Position numbers and translations under genes: made by a program | The notes under the pieces: model-generated | Databases searched by the model: none | Told to the model about the DNA's origin: nothing | Seen by the model: the letters and a program-made list of their open reading frames with translations, nothing else | Part shown: positions 18,125 to 26,326 of the stretch, piece after piece | Numbering within the stretch: position 1 is the stretch's first letter | Layout: each line of letters begins with the position of its first letter | Source of the DNA: Pseudomonadota bacterium | Lineage (GTDB): Bacteria; Pseudomonadota; Gammaproteobacteria; Burkholderiales; Burkholderiaceae_E | Direction: 5' to 3' | DNA length: 40,873 nucleotides | Assembly (NCBI GenBank): GCA_023389175.1 | Contig: JAEWEW010000315.1 | Coordinates: 1-40,873 of the forward strand

Positions 18125-18185
18125 GGTGGAACCCTTCGCGGATGGCACCCTCCCGGATGGCACCCTACCCGTATGGCACCCTCCG
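18125..18185 (+). repeat. 15-bp tandem repeats before xerC
   Basis: Three close copies of GGATGGCACCCTCCC lie head to tail at 18140-18154, 18155-18169 and 18171-18185 (the third begins GTATGG). A degenerate fourth, GGTGGAACCCTTCGC, may lie at 18125-18139. Each intact copy contains an ATG, so the array offers extra upstream starts for xerC. Confidence 0.7.
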
Positions 18186-18208
18186 ATAGGCCGGCTGCCA
18201 CGGAAGCC

Positions 18209-19198
18209 ATGAGCGCGGATCCGCTCGACGGCGACATGGCGGGTTACCTGGGGCGTCTCGCCACCGAACGCGGCTACTCCCCGCACACCATCGCCGGCTA
18301 TCGCCGTGACCTTGCCACTCTGGCCCGGCTGCAGCGGGCGTCTCCCGTCGCCGCCGGCGGCTGGGATGCGGTCACCGACGGCCATGTGCGCCGCTGGCTG
18401 GCGCAGCGGGCGCGCGAGGGGCTCTCGGCGAGGTCGCTCGCCCGCATGCTCTCCGCCTGGCGCGGCTTCTTCGATGCGCTGGCGGAATCCGGGCGGGTCC
18501 GGACCAACCCGGTGCGCACCGTGCGCGCGCCGAAGCTGCCACGTCGGCTGCCGAAGGCGCTTTCGGTGGACCAGGCGATGCAGCTGGTCGATGCCAGGGA
18601 CGGCGGCCCCCCTGGTACCGCCGCCGGCGCCTTCGAGTCGCTGCGCGACCAGGCTATCATCGAGCTCCTCTATTCCAGCGGCCTGCGCCTCTCGGAGCTC
18701 ACGTCGCTCGATGCCCGCTACACCCAGGAGCCGCGCGGCGGCTATCGCTCCTCGAGCTGGTTCGACCCGGCCGCCGAGGAGGTGACGGTCCACGGCAAGG
18801 GCGGCAAGAAGCGCTCGGTGCCGGTGGGCAGGCCGGCGCTTGCGGCGCTCGCCGCCTGGTGCGTCGTGCGCGACGCATGGCTCGAGCAGCATCCGGCCCG
18901 GGCGACGCCGGCCCTCTTCATCACCCGCCGCGGCAGCCGGCTGTCGAATCGCTCCGTCCAGCTGCGCCTGAAGCGGCTCGCCGTGCGACGCAGCGCCCCG
19001 GCCACCATCCATCCGCATGTGCTGCGCCACTCCTTCGCCAGCCACCTGCTGCAGTCGAGCGGGGACCTGCGCGCGGTGCAGGAGCTGCTCGGCCACGCAG
19101 ACATCGCCACCACGCAGATCTACACCGCCCTGGACTTCCAGCGCCTGGCCGCGGTCTACGACGCCGCGCATCCGCGCGCCCGTCGGCGTCAGGGTTAA
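18209..19198 (+). CDS. xerC: Tyrosine recombinase XerC
   Basis: Site-specific recombinase that with XerD resolves chromosome dimers at dif. From the ATG at 18209 the protein has 329 residues. The N-terminal SAM-like DNA-binding domain contains LATERGYSPHTIAGYRRDL. The catalytic domain has all six active-site residues: R160 (SSGLRLSEL), K197 (VHGKGGKKR), H270 and R273 (HPHVLRHSFA), H296 (LLGHADIATT) and the nucleophile Y305 (TQIYTALD). A loop of about a dozen extra residues (170-190) before the beta-hairpin lysine is longer than in E. coli XerC. Position after dapF-DUF484 is the classical xerC locus, which supports XerC over XerD. Upstream in-frame ATGs lie within the short tandem repeats. Confidence 0.94.
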   Translation: MSADPLDGDMAGYLGRLATERGYSPHTIAGYRRDLATLARLQRASPVAAGGWDAVTDGHVRRWLAQRAREGLSARSLARMLSAWRGFFDALAESGRVRTNPVRTVRAPKLPRRLPKALSVDQAMQLVDARDGGPPGTAAGAFESLRDQAIIELLYSSGLRLSELTSLDARYTQEPRGGYRSSSWFDPAAEEVTVHGKGGKKRSVPVGRPALAALAAWCVVRDAWLEQHPARATPALFITRRGSRLSNRSVQLRLKRLAVRRSAPATIHPHVLRHSFASHLLQSSGDLRAVQELLGHADIATTQIYTALDFQRLAAVYDAAHPRARRRQG

Positions 19199-19305
19199 CC
19201 CGCGCCGCCGGTCCCGGCGGCCATTGAAAGCCGACGATTTCGCCCCAAAGTTGCTGGGCTTCGGTAGAGTCGCCCGGGCGTGGCTCGCCGCGGGTCGGCG
19301 CAGCG

Positions 19306-19311
19306 TACAAT
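19306..19311 (+). promoter_or_regulatory. Candidate -10 element for the CobW-type GTPase gene
   Basis: TACAAT at 19306-19311 matches five of six -10 bases, but no good -35 is seen. The following leader of about 100 nt can fold into CCCC-GAA-GGGG and GCCGC-AAT-GCGGC hairpins. I looked for a Zur-type AT-rich palindrome and saw none. Confidence 0.35.
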
Positions 19312-19418
19312 CCGGCCTCCTCGCGGGGGTGAGCCCCGAAGGGGTCGCGGCCGCAATGCGGCGCGCCGGGCCGGTGGAGGGCTAGCCAGCCGGCGGACCG
19401 GTCGAGTGGAGTTGGACG

Positions 19419-20465
<1,047 letters not shown>

Positions 20466-20537
20466 GCTGGGCGGCTTCTTTCTTGTCAGCGCGGGCGCTG
20501 CCGCTGGGTGGCCCGCACTTCGAGTGAAGGAATAAAC

Positions 20538-20966
20538 ATGGTTGCTACCAGACAGGTCAAGGCGTTGACCGAGGAAGAGATCCTCAAGATGCCGGAGTCG
20601 GATTACATGAATCCGGCGCAACTGGAGTTCTTCCGCGAGCGCCTGCTGGGCATGGAGCGTGACATCCGCAACAACGCGGACGAGACCACCGAGCACCTGC
20701 GCGAGACCGTCATCGTGCCGGATCCGGCGGATCGTGCCACCATCGAGGAGGAGCATGCGCTGGAGCTGCGCACCCGGGACCGCGAGCGCAAGCTGCTGAA
20801 GAAGATCAAGCAGTCGCTCGAGCGGATCGACTCCGGCGACTACGGGTACTGCGAGGAAACCGGGGATCCGATCGGCATCCCGCGGCTGCTTGCGCGGCCG
20901 ACGGCCACCCTGTCGCTCGAGGCCCAGCAGCGCCGCGAGCTGCGCCAGAAGCTGTACGGCGACTGA
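20538..20966 (+). CDS. dksA: RNA polymerase-binding transcription factor DksA, low-cysteine type
   Basis: Binds the RNA polymerase secondary channel and, with ppGpp, adjusts rRNA and amino-acid promoters. The ATG at 20538 has AGGA a few bases upstream and gives 142 residues. The coiled coil spans about 35-105, and its tip holds the required acidic motif in PDPADRAT (D62, D65, A67). The globular part YGYCEETGDPIG...ATLSLEAQ has only one of the four zinc-finger cysteines (C-T-S-A pattern) yet keeps the fold-defining residues. Such low-cysteine DksA is usual in several alpha- and betaproteobacteria and suggests zinc-independent folding. The gene ends at a strong terminator. Confidence 0.94.
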   Translation: MVATRQVKALTEEEILKMPESDYMNPAQLEFFRERLLGMERDIRNNADETTEHLRETVIVPDPADRATIEEEHALELRTRDRERKLLKKIKQSLERIDSGDYGYCEETGDPIGIPRLLARPTATLSLEAQQRRELRQKLYGD

Positions 20967-20991
20967 TCGCGTTCCGCCGCTCGGCAACGCC

Positions 20992-21014
20992 AGGGGCCCT
21001 TCGGGGCCCTTTTC
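20992..21014 (+). terminator. Intrinsic terminator of dksA
   Basis: AGGGGCCC, TTCG tetraloop and GGGCCCTT form an 8-bp stem (one G-T pair) followed by T residues at 21010-21013. It lies 26 bp after the dksA stop codon. Confidence 0.85.
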
Positions 21015-21164
21015 CATTCGGGCGCGGCCCCGCGCGACTGTTGTTTCCAGCGGCTTCCCGTACCTGCCGGTCGGGCCGGGTCGACCGATCGGTGGCGGAC
21101 CCTGGGGAGGGAAAAAAGGGGGTGCGATGCTACACTGGTTTGGACAGTCCAAGGGCGAAGACCA

Positions 21165-22610
21165 GTGATTTTTTCTATCTTCGGGAAGAGGGAGAAGGCA
21201 CGGCGCAGGGAGGCAGACACGACCACCCAGCGCGGCAACCCGAGCACGGCCACCGCCGCGACGACTGCCGTCAACCAGCGCGAGATCGCCCGGCGCACCG
21301 CCGAGAAGATCGATCTCATCGAAAGCCAGATGGACCTCGCCATCCCGGCGCGCGTCTCGCGCCCGGACGAGCGTCCCGCCCGTTCCGATGCGCTCGCGGA
21401 TTCGCTGCCGTCGCCCGCGCCCTCGCGCCATCCGGTGCCGGCCGGCGTCGACCAGGACGGCCTGGTGATGTTCCCGTCGGCCCATGCGAAGCCGGCGGCC
21501 AACGGCAAGGTCGCCCCCGGCTCGGGGCCTGATCCCAGCACCTCGGTCATCCTCGGGGACACCCATGCCGAGCAGGCGGTGGAGGTCCTGAGCTCGGGCC
21601 TGCTGCCGGTGTTCGAGGAAGCCGCCGTCCTCTATTCCAACGGCCAGTCCAACGAGGCCGCCATGATCCTGTGGCAGGCCATCAAGGAAAACCAGCTTGG
21701 CCAGCACACCGAGCAGGCCTGGAAGATGTTGTTCGAGCTCTATCAGGCGGCCGGCCGGCGCCCGGAGTTCGAGAGCCTCGCGATCGACTACGCCTCGCGC
21801 TTCGAGAGCTCGCCGCCCGCCTGGAGCGAGGACCTGTCCCCGCCGCCCGCGCCCGCGGAGAAGAAGACGCTGGCCGCCTCCACCATCGTCTTTCCGATCA
21901 AGCTGGATGCGCAAGCCGTCAAGCAGGTGGAGCAGATGCAGCGCGCCGCCCAGCGCAACCGGCCGGCCGAGGTGGACTTCAGCAAGGTGATGACGGTGGA
22001 CGCCGTCGGCGCGGACCTGCTGCTGCGCGTGCTGGTGGATTTCCGCAAGAACGCCCGCCCGATCACGCTCTCCGGCGTGAAGGAGCTGCGCGCCGCGCTC
22101 ACCGGCAGCATCGAGCCGGGCCGTCGCGATCCCTCGGATGCCTGCTGGCTGCTCAAGCTGGAGACGCTGCGCTTCCTCGGCGAGCAGCAGCGCTTCGAGG
22201 ATCTCGCCATCGATTACTGCGTGACCTACGAGGTTTCGCCGCCTTCGTGGGAGCCGATGCCGGAGACCATCCGGCTGGAGAAGGATGCAGCGGAGACGGC
22301 CGGCGAGCAGCCCGGCGAGTCGCATCATCCGGAGGATGCCTTCGCGCTGGTCGGGGAGATCGACGGCCGTCCGGAGGTCACCTTCAAGGCACTGCGGGAG
22401 TACTCGCAGGAGCATTCCGAGGTCGTGATCGATTGCCGGCGCCTGCGCCGGATGGATTTCGTCTGCGCCGGCGAGATGCTGAACGAGGTCGCGGCCATGC
22501 GCGGCGCCGGCAAGTTCCTCGTCTTCAAGGACCTGAGCTACCTGGTCGCCTGCCTGATGATGGTCATGGGCATCCATGACCTGGCGGAGCTGAACCTCAG
22601 GACGCACTGA
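21165..22610 (+). CDS. Protein with two helical-repeat/STAS-like units
   Basis: A 481-residue soluble protein beginning at GTG (21165). After a basic N-terminus and a Pro/Ala-rich linker (60-130) it shows an internal duplication. A TPR-like helical stretch ends FESLAIDYASRFESSPPAW (202-220) and is followed by a STAS-like domain (about 240-315: VDFSKVMTVDAVGADLLLRVL). A second helical stretch ends FEDLAIDYCVTYEVSPPSW (344-362) and is followed by another STAS-like domain (about 392-478: VVIDCRRLRRMDFVCAGEML). STAS domains bind proteins or nucleotides, as in anti-sigma-factor antagonists and MlaB. No kinase or phosphatase partner is nearby and the function is unknown. It begins about 150 bp after the dksA terminator; TACACT (21131-21136) is a weak -10 candidate. 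Confidence 0.75.
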   Translation: MIFSIFGKREKARRREADTTTQRGNPSTATAATTAVNQREIARRTAEKIDLIESQMDLAIPARVSRPDERPARSDALADSLPSPAPSRHPVPAGVDQDGLVMFPSAHAKPAANGKVAPGSGPDPSTSVILGDTHAEQAVEVLSSGLLPVFEEAAVLYSNGQSNEAAMILWQAIKENQLGQHTEQAWKMLFELYQAAGRRPEFESLAIDYASRFESSPPAWSEDLSPPPAPAEKKTLAASTIVFPIKLDAQAVKQVEQMQRAAQRNRPAEVDFSKVMTVDAVGADLLLRVLVDFRKNARPITLSGVKELRAALTGSIEPGRRDPSDACWLLKLETLRFLGEQQRFEDLAIDYCVTYEVSPPSWEPMPETIRLEKDAAETAGEQPGESHHPEDAFALVGEIDGRPEVTFKALREYSQEHSEVVIDCRRLRRMDFVCAGEMLNEVAAMRGAGKFLVFKDLSYLVACLMMVMGIHDLAELNLRTH

Positions 22611-22650
22611 GGGGCGGGCAGCGTCGCCCGGCGGCGGCGCTCACCGGGCG

Positions 22651-22656
22651 TAAAAT
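22651..22656 (+). promoter_or_regulatory. Candidate -10 box before the AbiE-like pair
   Basis: TAAAAT stands out in GC-rich sequence 36 bp before the GTG start of the small partner gene. No matching -35 is evident. Confidence 0.35.
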
Positions 22657-22692
22657 CGAGCCTGTCCTTTCTTCTCGGCGTGGAGCACGTCC

Positions 22693-22995
22693 GTGCGTTT
22701 CCTCGAGCAAGAAGCCCATGCCCTGCTGCGCCGGCTGGCCGGCAAGTACGTCTGGTGGAAGACGCCTGAAGAGGCGGTCGCTTTCCCGAGGCGCGTCATC
22801 GCCCAGGTGATGAACATCGGCGACTATGCCGACGTGCAGGCGCTCGCCAACCAGGTTGGCGAGGAGGTGCTGAAGGACGTGATCCGGACGGCCGAGGCGG
22901 GCGAGTTCGACGCGCGTTCCTGGTCCTACTGGCACTATCGGCTCGGCCTTGCCGAGGTGGAAGAGGTGCCGCCGCTTCCCGGTCGGTTCGGATGA
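22693..22995 (+). CDS. Small partner (putative antitoxin) of the AbiE-like nucleotidyltransferase
   Basis: A 100-residue protein starting at GTG. It shows GKYVWWKTPEEAVAFPRRVI (17-36), VMNIGDYADVQALANQVG and RSWSYWHYRLGL (74-85), resembling small proteins of a DUF6922-like type that recur before AbiEii/DUF1814 nucleotidyltransferases. It is unlike the winged-helix antitoxin AbiEi of classical AbiE systems. Its stop codon overlaps the next start as ATGA (22992-22995), so the two are translationally coupled, as expected for an antitoxin-toxin pair. The antitoxin role is inferred from context. Confidence 0.65.
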   Translation: MRFLEQEAHALLRRLAGKYVWWKTPEEAVAFPRRVIAQVMNIGDYADVQALANQVGEEVLKDVIRTAEAGEFDARSWSYWHYRLGLAEVEEVPPLPGRFG

Positions 22996-23675
22996 GCGCC
23001 GGGGACGTGCTGGTCCCCCGCCGCGACGTATTGCCGGCCGCTCAGCAGTCGCTCTGGCAGCAGATGGGCCGGGCCGCGTCGCTCGGGCTGGTGCTCTACG
23101 GCGGCACCGCCATCGCGGTGCGGCTTGGCCACCGGCCTTCGGTCGACTTCGACTTCTTCACCTCCGACGACCTCGATCGGGATGTGCTGCTGGCGGCATT
23201 TCCTTTCCTGCGGGAAGGCACGGTCCTCCAGGAGAGACCGAACACGTTGACGGTGCTGTCGTCCGCGGTGGGCGAAGCGGCCAGCCACGTCCAGGTGTCC
23301 TTCTTCGGCGGCATCGGCTTCGGCCGTGTCGGCCGGCCGGATCTCACCGACGATGGCCATCTCCTGGTCGCCTCCCTGGACGACCTCATGGCGACCAAGC
23401 TGAAGGTGCTCCTGCAGCGGGTGGAATCGAAGGACTATCGCGACGTGGACGCGATGATCCGGGCCGGCGTGAGCCTCGCCCGCGGACTCGCGTCGGCGCG
23501 CGCGCTGTTCGGCCCTTCGTTCCAGCCGAGCGAATGCCTCAAGGCGCTCACCTGGTTCCAGGGAGGCGACCTGGAGGTGCTGGCGCCGCAGACCCGGGCC
23601 GCCTTGGTCGCGGCGGCCGGGGCGGTACGGGATCTCCCAGAGGTTTCGATCGTCTCGCGCCGGCTCTGTCCCTGA
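22992..23675 (+). CDS. AbiEii/AbiGii-type nucleotidyltransferase (putative toxin)
   Basis: A 227-residue minimal nucleotidyltransferase of the DUF1814/AbiEii family. The core motif is YGGTAIAVRLGHRPSVDFDFF (about 36-56), with the GG of the nucleotide loop and the D52-x-D54 metal pair. Family members include the AbiE abortive-infection toxin and mycobacterial MenT toxins, which add nucleotides to tRNA; the target here is unknown. SLDDLMATKLKVLLQR and KDYRDVDAMI in the second half are also family-typical. It follows its partner gene with an ATGA overlap and ends 86 bp before hslV, so the pair is inserted between the STAS gene and the heat-shock protease operon. Confidence 0.82.
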   Translation: MSAGDVLVPRRDVLPAAQQSLWQQMGRAASLGLVLYGGTAIAVRLGHRPSVDFDFFTSDDLDRDVLLAAFPFLREGTVLQERPNTLTVLSSAVGEAASHVQVSFFGGIGFGRVGRPDLTDDGHLLVASLDDLMATKLKVLLQRVESKDYRDVDAMIRAGVSLARGLASARALFGPSFQPSECLKALTWFQGGDLEVLAPQTRAALVAAAGAVRDLPEVSIVSRRLCP

Positions 23676-23706
23676 TCGCCAGGCACGCCGCTGCCCCGCG
23701 CAGGGG

Positions 23707-23734
23707 ATTGAATCGGGTCGTATGATCCCCAAGT
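23707..23734 (+). promoter_or_regulatory. Sigma-32 (heat-shock) type promoter of hslVU
   Basis: ATTGAA (23707-23712), a 14-bp spacer and CCCCAAGT (23727-23734) closely match the RpoH consensus CTTGAA-N13-15-CCCCATnT (five of six, and six of seven defined bases). It lies 27 bp before the hslV start, a natural distance for a short leader, and makes hslVU independent of the upstream toxin-type pair. Confidence 0.75.
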
Positions 23735-23761
23735 CAGCAGGATGCAGACGGCGGGAATCCC

Positions 23762-24280
23762 ATGACGACAATCGTTTCGGTGCGGCGCGGCGACAAGGTC
23801 GCGCTCGGTGGCGACGGCCAGGTGACGCTCGGCAACACGGTGGTGAAGTCGAGCGCGCGCAAGGTGCGGCGCCTGCATGACGGCAAGGTGCTGGCCGGAT
23901 TCGCCGGCGGCACGGCCGATGCCTTCACGCTCTTCGAGCGCTTCGAGGCGAAGCTGGAGAAGTATCCCGCCAACCTGATGCGCGCAGCGGTGGAGCTTGC
24001 CAAGGACTGGCGCACGGATCGCACGCTGCGGCGGCTGGAGGCGATGCTCGCCGTCGCCGACAAGCAGCACTCGCTCATCATCACCGGCACCGGCGACGTG
24101 CTGGAGCCGGAGCACGGGCTGCTTGCCATCGGCTCGGGCGGTCCCTTCGCCCAGGCCGCGGCGCGGGCGCTGCTCGACAACACCGACCTCGAGCCGAAGG
24201 AGATCGTCGCGAAGTCGCTCGCCATCGCCGGCGACATCTGCATCTACTCCAACCAGCAGCACACCATCGAGACGCTATGA
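23762..24280 (+). CDS. hslV: ATP-dependent protease proteolytic subunit HslV
   Basis: Threonine protease that forms a double hexameric ring and degrades proteins unfolded by HslU. The protein has 172 residues. The start at 23762 encodes MTTIVSVRRGDKVALGGDGQ, so removal of the initiator Met exposes the catalytic N-terminal threonine; many relatives carry a short propeptide here instead. GFAGGTADAFTLFERFE, LLAIGSGGPFAQAAARAL and the final family motif SNQQHTIETL are all present. The stop codon overlaps the hslU start as ATGA. A sigma-32-type promoter precedes the gene. Confidence 0.96.
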   Translation: MTTIVSVRRGDKVALGGDGQVTLGNTVVKSSARKVRRLHDGKVLAGFAGGTADAFTLFERFEAKLEKYPANLMRAAVELAKDWRTDRTLRRLEAMLAVADKQHSLIITGTGDVLEPEHGLLAIGSGGPFAQAAARALLDNTDLEPKEIVAKSLAIAGDICIYSNQQHTIETL

Positions 24281-25635
24281 CGCAGATGACACCGCAGGAG
24301 ATCGTCTCCGAGCTCGACAAGCACATCATCGGGCAGGACGAGGCCAAGCGCGCCGTCTCGATCGCCCTGCGCAACCGCTGGCGCCGCCAGCAGGTGCCCG
24401 AGCCGCTGCGCCACGAGATCACGCCGAAGAACATCCTGATGATCGGGCCGACCGGCGTCGGCAAGACCGAGATCGCGCGGCGCCTCGCGCGGCTGGCCAA
24501 CGCGCCGTTCATCAAGGTGGAGGCCACCAAGTTCACCGAGGTGGGCTATGTCGGCAAGGATGTCGATTCCATCATCCGCGACCTGGTGGAGGCGGCGATC
24601 AAGCAGCAGCGGGACCAGGAGAAGCGGCGCATGGATTCGCGCGCGCGTGACGCGGCCGAGGAGCGCATCCTGGATGCGCTGCTGCCGTCCACCTCGCGTC
24701 CGGCCGGCACCTCGCCCTTCGGCTTCACCGGCAATGGCGACGAGCCCCCCAAGGTCGAGGACTCCGCCACGCGGCAGAAGTTCCGCAAGAAGCTGCGCGA
24801 GGGCGACCTGGACGACAAGGAGATCGAGATCGAGCTGGCCCAGCAGGCGCCCACGGTGGAGCTGATGGGTCCGGCCGGCATGGAGGAGTTGACCAACCAG
24901 CTGCAGGGCATGTTCCAGGGCCTGCAGGGCCGCAAGAAGTCACGCAAGCTCAAGATCCGCGAGGCGATGAAGCTGCTGGTGGACGAAGAGGCCGGCAAGC
25001 TGGTGAACGACGAGGAGATCAAGACCCAGGCGCTCGCCAACGTCGAGCAGAACGGCATCGTGTTCCTCGACGAGGTCGACAAGATCGCCGTGCGCAGCGA
25101 CGTGCATGCCGGCGACGTGTCGCGCCAGGGCGTGCAGCGCGACCTGCTGCCGCTGGTCGAAGGCACAACCGTCAGCACCCGCTACGGCATGGTGAAGACC
25201 GACCACATCCTCTTCATCGCTTCGGGCGCATTCCATCTCTCCAAGCCCTCGGACCTGATTCCGGAGATGCAGGGCCGGTTCCCGATCCGGGTGGAGCTCG
25301 CGTCGCTCTCGGTGGAGGACTTCGTGCGCATCCTGACGGAGACGGACGCGAGCCTCACCAAGCAGTACCAGGCGCTGCTCGCGACCGAGGACGTCACGCT
25401 TGACTTCCGGCCCGAGGGCATCCGCCGCCTTGCCGAGATCGCGTTCCGGGTCAACGAGACCACGGAGAACATCGGCGCCCGGCGGCTGCACACCGTGCTG
25501 GAGCGGCTGCTGGAGGAAGTGTCGTTCAAGGCGAGCCGGCGGAGCGGCGAGACCGTGGTGGTGGATGCTGCGTTCGTGGAGCAGCGTCTCGGCGAGGTGG
25601 CGGCGGACGAGGATCTGTCGCGCTACGTGCTTTGA
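24277..25635 (+). CDS. hslU: ATP-dependent protease ATPase subunit HslU
   Basis: AAA+ unfoldase partner of HslV. The 452-residue protein has the N-terminal IVSELDKHIIGQDEAKRAV, Walker A GPTGVGKT (57-64), the pore-loop segment EVGYVGKDV, an intermediate domain (about 110-245), Walker B IVFLDEVDKIA, sensor region ILFIASGAFH, and a C-terminus ending SRYVL that docks into HslV. Length is that of the E. coli protein (443) plus a few I-domain residues. It is translationally coupled to hslV by a 4-bp overlap and ends about 70 bp before the Doc-type toxin module. The first copy of that module's direct repeat begins inside the hslU stop region. Confidence 0.97.
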   Translation: MTQMTPQEIVSELDKHIIGQDEAKRAVSIALRNRWRRQQVPEPLRHEITPKNILMIGPTGVGKTEIARRLARLANAPFIKVEATKFTEVGYVGKDVDSIIRDLVEAAIKQQRDQEKRRMDSRARDAAEERILDALLPSTSRPAGTSPFGFTGNGDEPPKVEDSATRQKFRKKLREGDLDDKEIEIELAQQAPTVELMGPAGMEELTNQLQGMFQGLQGRKKSRKLKIREAMKLLVDEEAGKLVNDEEIKTQALANVEQNGIVFLDEVDKIAVRSDVHAGDVSRQGVQRDLLPLVEGTTVSTRYGMVKTDHILFIASGAFHLSKPSDLIPEMQGRFPIRVELASLSVEDFVRILTETDASLTKQYQALLATEDVTLDFRPEGIRRLAEIAFRVNETTENIGARRLHTVLERLLEEVSFKASRRSGETVVVDAAFVEQRLGEVAADEDLSRYVL

Positions 25636-25687
25636 CGTATGGGGTAGCTGCAAGATCTTGACGTATCATGATGGGAGAAGATATCTC
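25632..25687 (+). promoter_or_regulatory. Promoter and putative operators of the Doc toxin-antitoxin operon
   Basis: TTGACGTAT occurs twice, at 25632-25640 and 25658-25666 (26-bp period). The second TTGACG is a good -35; the -10 (TATCTC or GATATC, 25680-25687) is weak. The palindrome AGATATCT lies at 25679-25686, before the GGGAG ribosome site. Direct repeats and palindromes suit autoregulation by the ribbon-helix-helix antitoxin. Confidence 0.5.
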
Positions 25688-25705
25688 TCGTAGGGAGAGC
25701 CCCTC

Positions 25706-25933
25706 ATGAGCGCACCGGTTCGCGAGAAGTTCTCCTCCCAGGCCTCTCCACAGGTGCTCGCGGCATTGCGTCGCATCGCTGAAGTGGAGGGTCGGCAGTT
25801 CCAAGCCGTTCTGGACGAAGCGCTTCGTGACTACATTGAGCGCAAGAAAGGAGGGTCTCGCCGCCGCGTGGTGGAAGCCTTTTCGCGAAGCGTCGAAGAG
25901 TTCGATAGCCTATATCGCGAACTCGCGAAGTGA
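25706..25933 (+). CDS. Ribbon-helix-helix antitoxin of a Doc-type module
   Basis: A 75-residue protein. The first 50 residues (REKFSSQASPQVLAAL, then IAEVEGRQFQAVLDEALRDY) fit a ribbon-helix-helix DNA-binding fold. The C-terminal part (RRRVVEAFSRSVEEFDSLYRELAK) would wrap the toxin. It is not of the classical Phd fold, although it precedes a Doc-type toxin. The ATG at 25706 has GGGAG nine bases upstream. Its stop overlaps the toxin's GTG start (GTGA at 25930-25933). Repeats in the upstream region are likely operators. The role is inferred from size, fold and coupling. Confidence 0.75.
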   Translation: MSAPVREKFSSQASPQVLAALRRIAEVEGRQFQAVLDEALRDYIERKKGGSRRRVVEAFSRSVEEFDSLYRELAK

Positions 25934-26310
25934 CCCGCCAGTATCTGGCTGTAGCCGACGTGCTTGCGATGCATGCCGTGCTGGTGCAGCGTTACGGAGG
26001 GTCTCCTGGCCTGCGTGATGCAGGCGCACTCGAAGCGGCGCTCTTCCGGCCGCAGACCGGCTACTACGACGATGTAGTCGCTGAAGCGGCTGCACTGTTC
26101 GAGAGCCTCGCGATCAACCATCCGTTCGTCGATGGAAATAAGCGGGTCGCTTTCGCCGCCATGGACGTCTTCCTGCGTGTGAATGGATACAGGCTGGAAC
26201 GCGACCCCTTGGCCATCTATGGAGACTTGATGCGCATGTTCGACGAAGGAAGCGTCGACTTCCGCCATCTGAACGCATGGCTGCGCGGCATGGTCAGGAA
26301 GCCCGGCTGA
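25930..26310 (+). CDS. Death-on-curing (Doc/Fic) family toxin
   Basis: A 126-residue Fic-fold protein of the Doc type. Its signature HPFVDGNKRVAFAAM (64-78) matches the Doc motif HxFxDxNKR rather than the AMP-transferring HxFxxGNGR. P1 Doc phosphorylates EF-Tu and so stops translation; the same is likely but unproven here. The catalytic H64, D68 and K71-R72 are in place and length is normal. It starts at GTG with a 4-bp overlap with the antitoxin and ends 16 bp before the convergent BrkB-type gene. Confidence 0.88.
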   Translation: MTRQYLAVADVLAMHAVLVQRYGGSPGLRDAGALEAALFRPQTGYYDDVVAEAAALFESLAINHPFVDGNKRVAFAAMDVFLRVNGYRLERDPLAIYGDLMRMFDEGSVDFRHLNAWLRGMVRKPG

Positions 26311-26326
26311 ATGGCGAGAGCCATGG

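Noticed and set aside
18209..19198. xerC as an integron or phage integrase
   Set aside because: It sits in the conserved dapF-DUF484-xerC order with no att-like repeats or cargo genes; the longer loop at 170-190 appears to be a group feature of Burkholderiales XerC.
19199..19418. Zur box upstream of the CobW-type GTPase gene
   Set aside because: No AT-rich GTTATnnnATAAC-like palindrome is present in the spacer.
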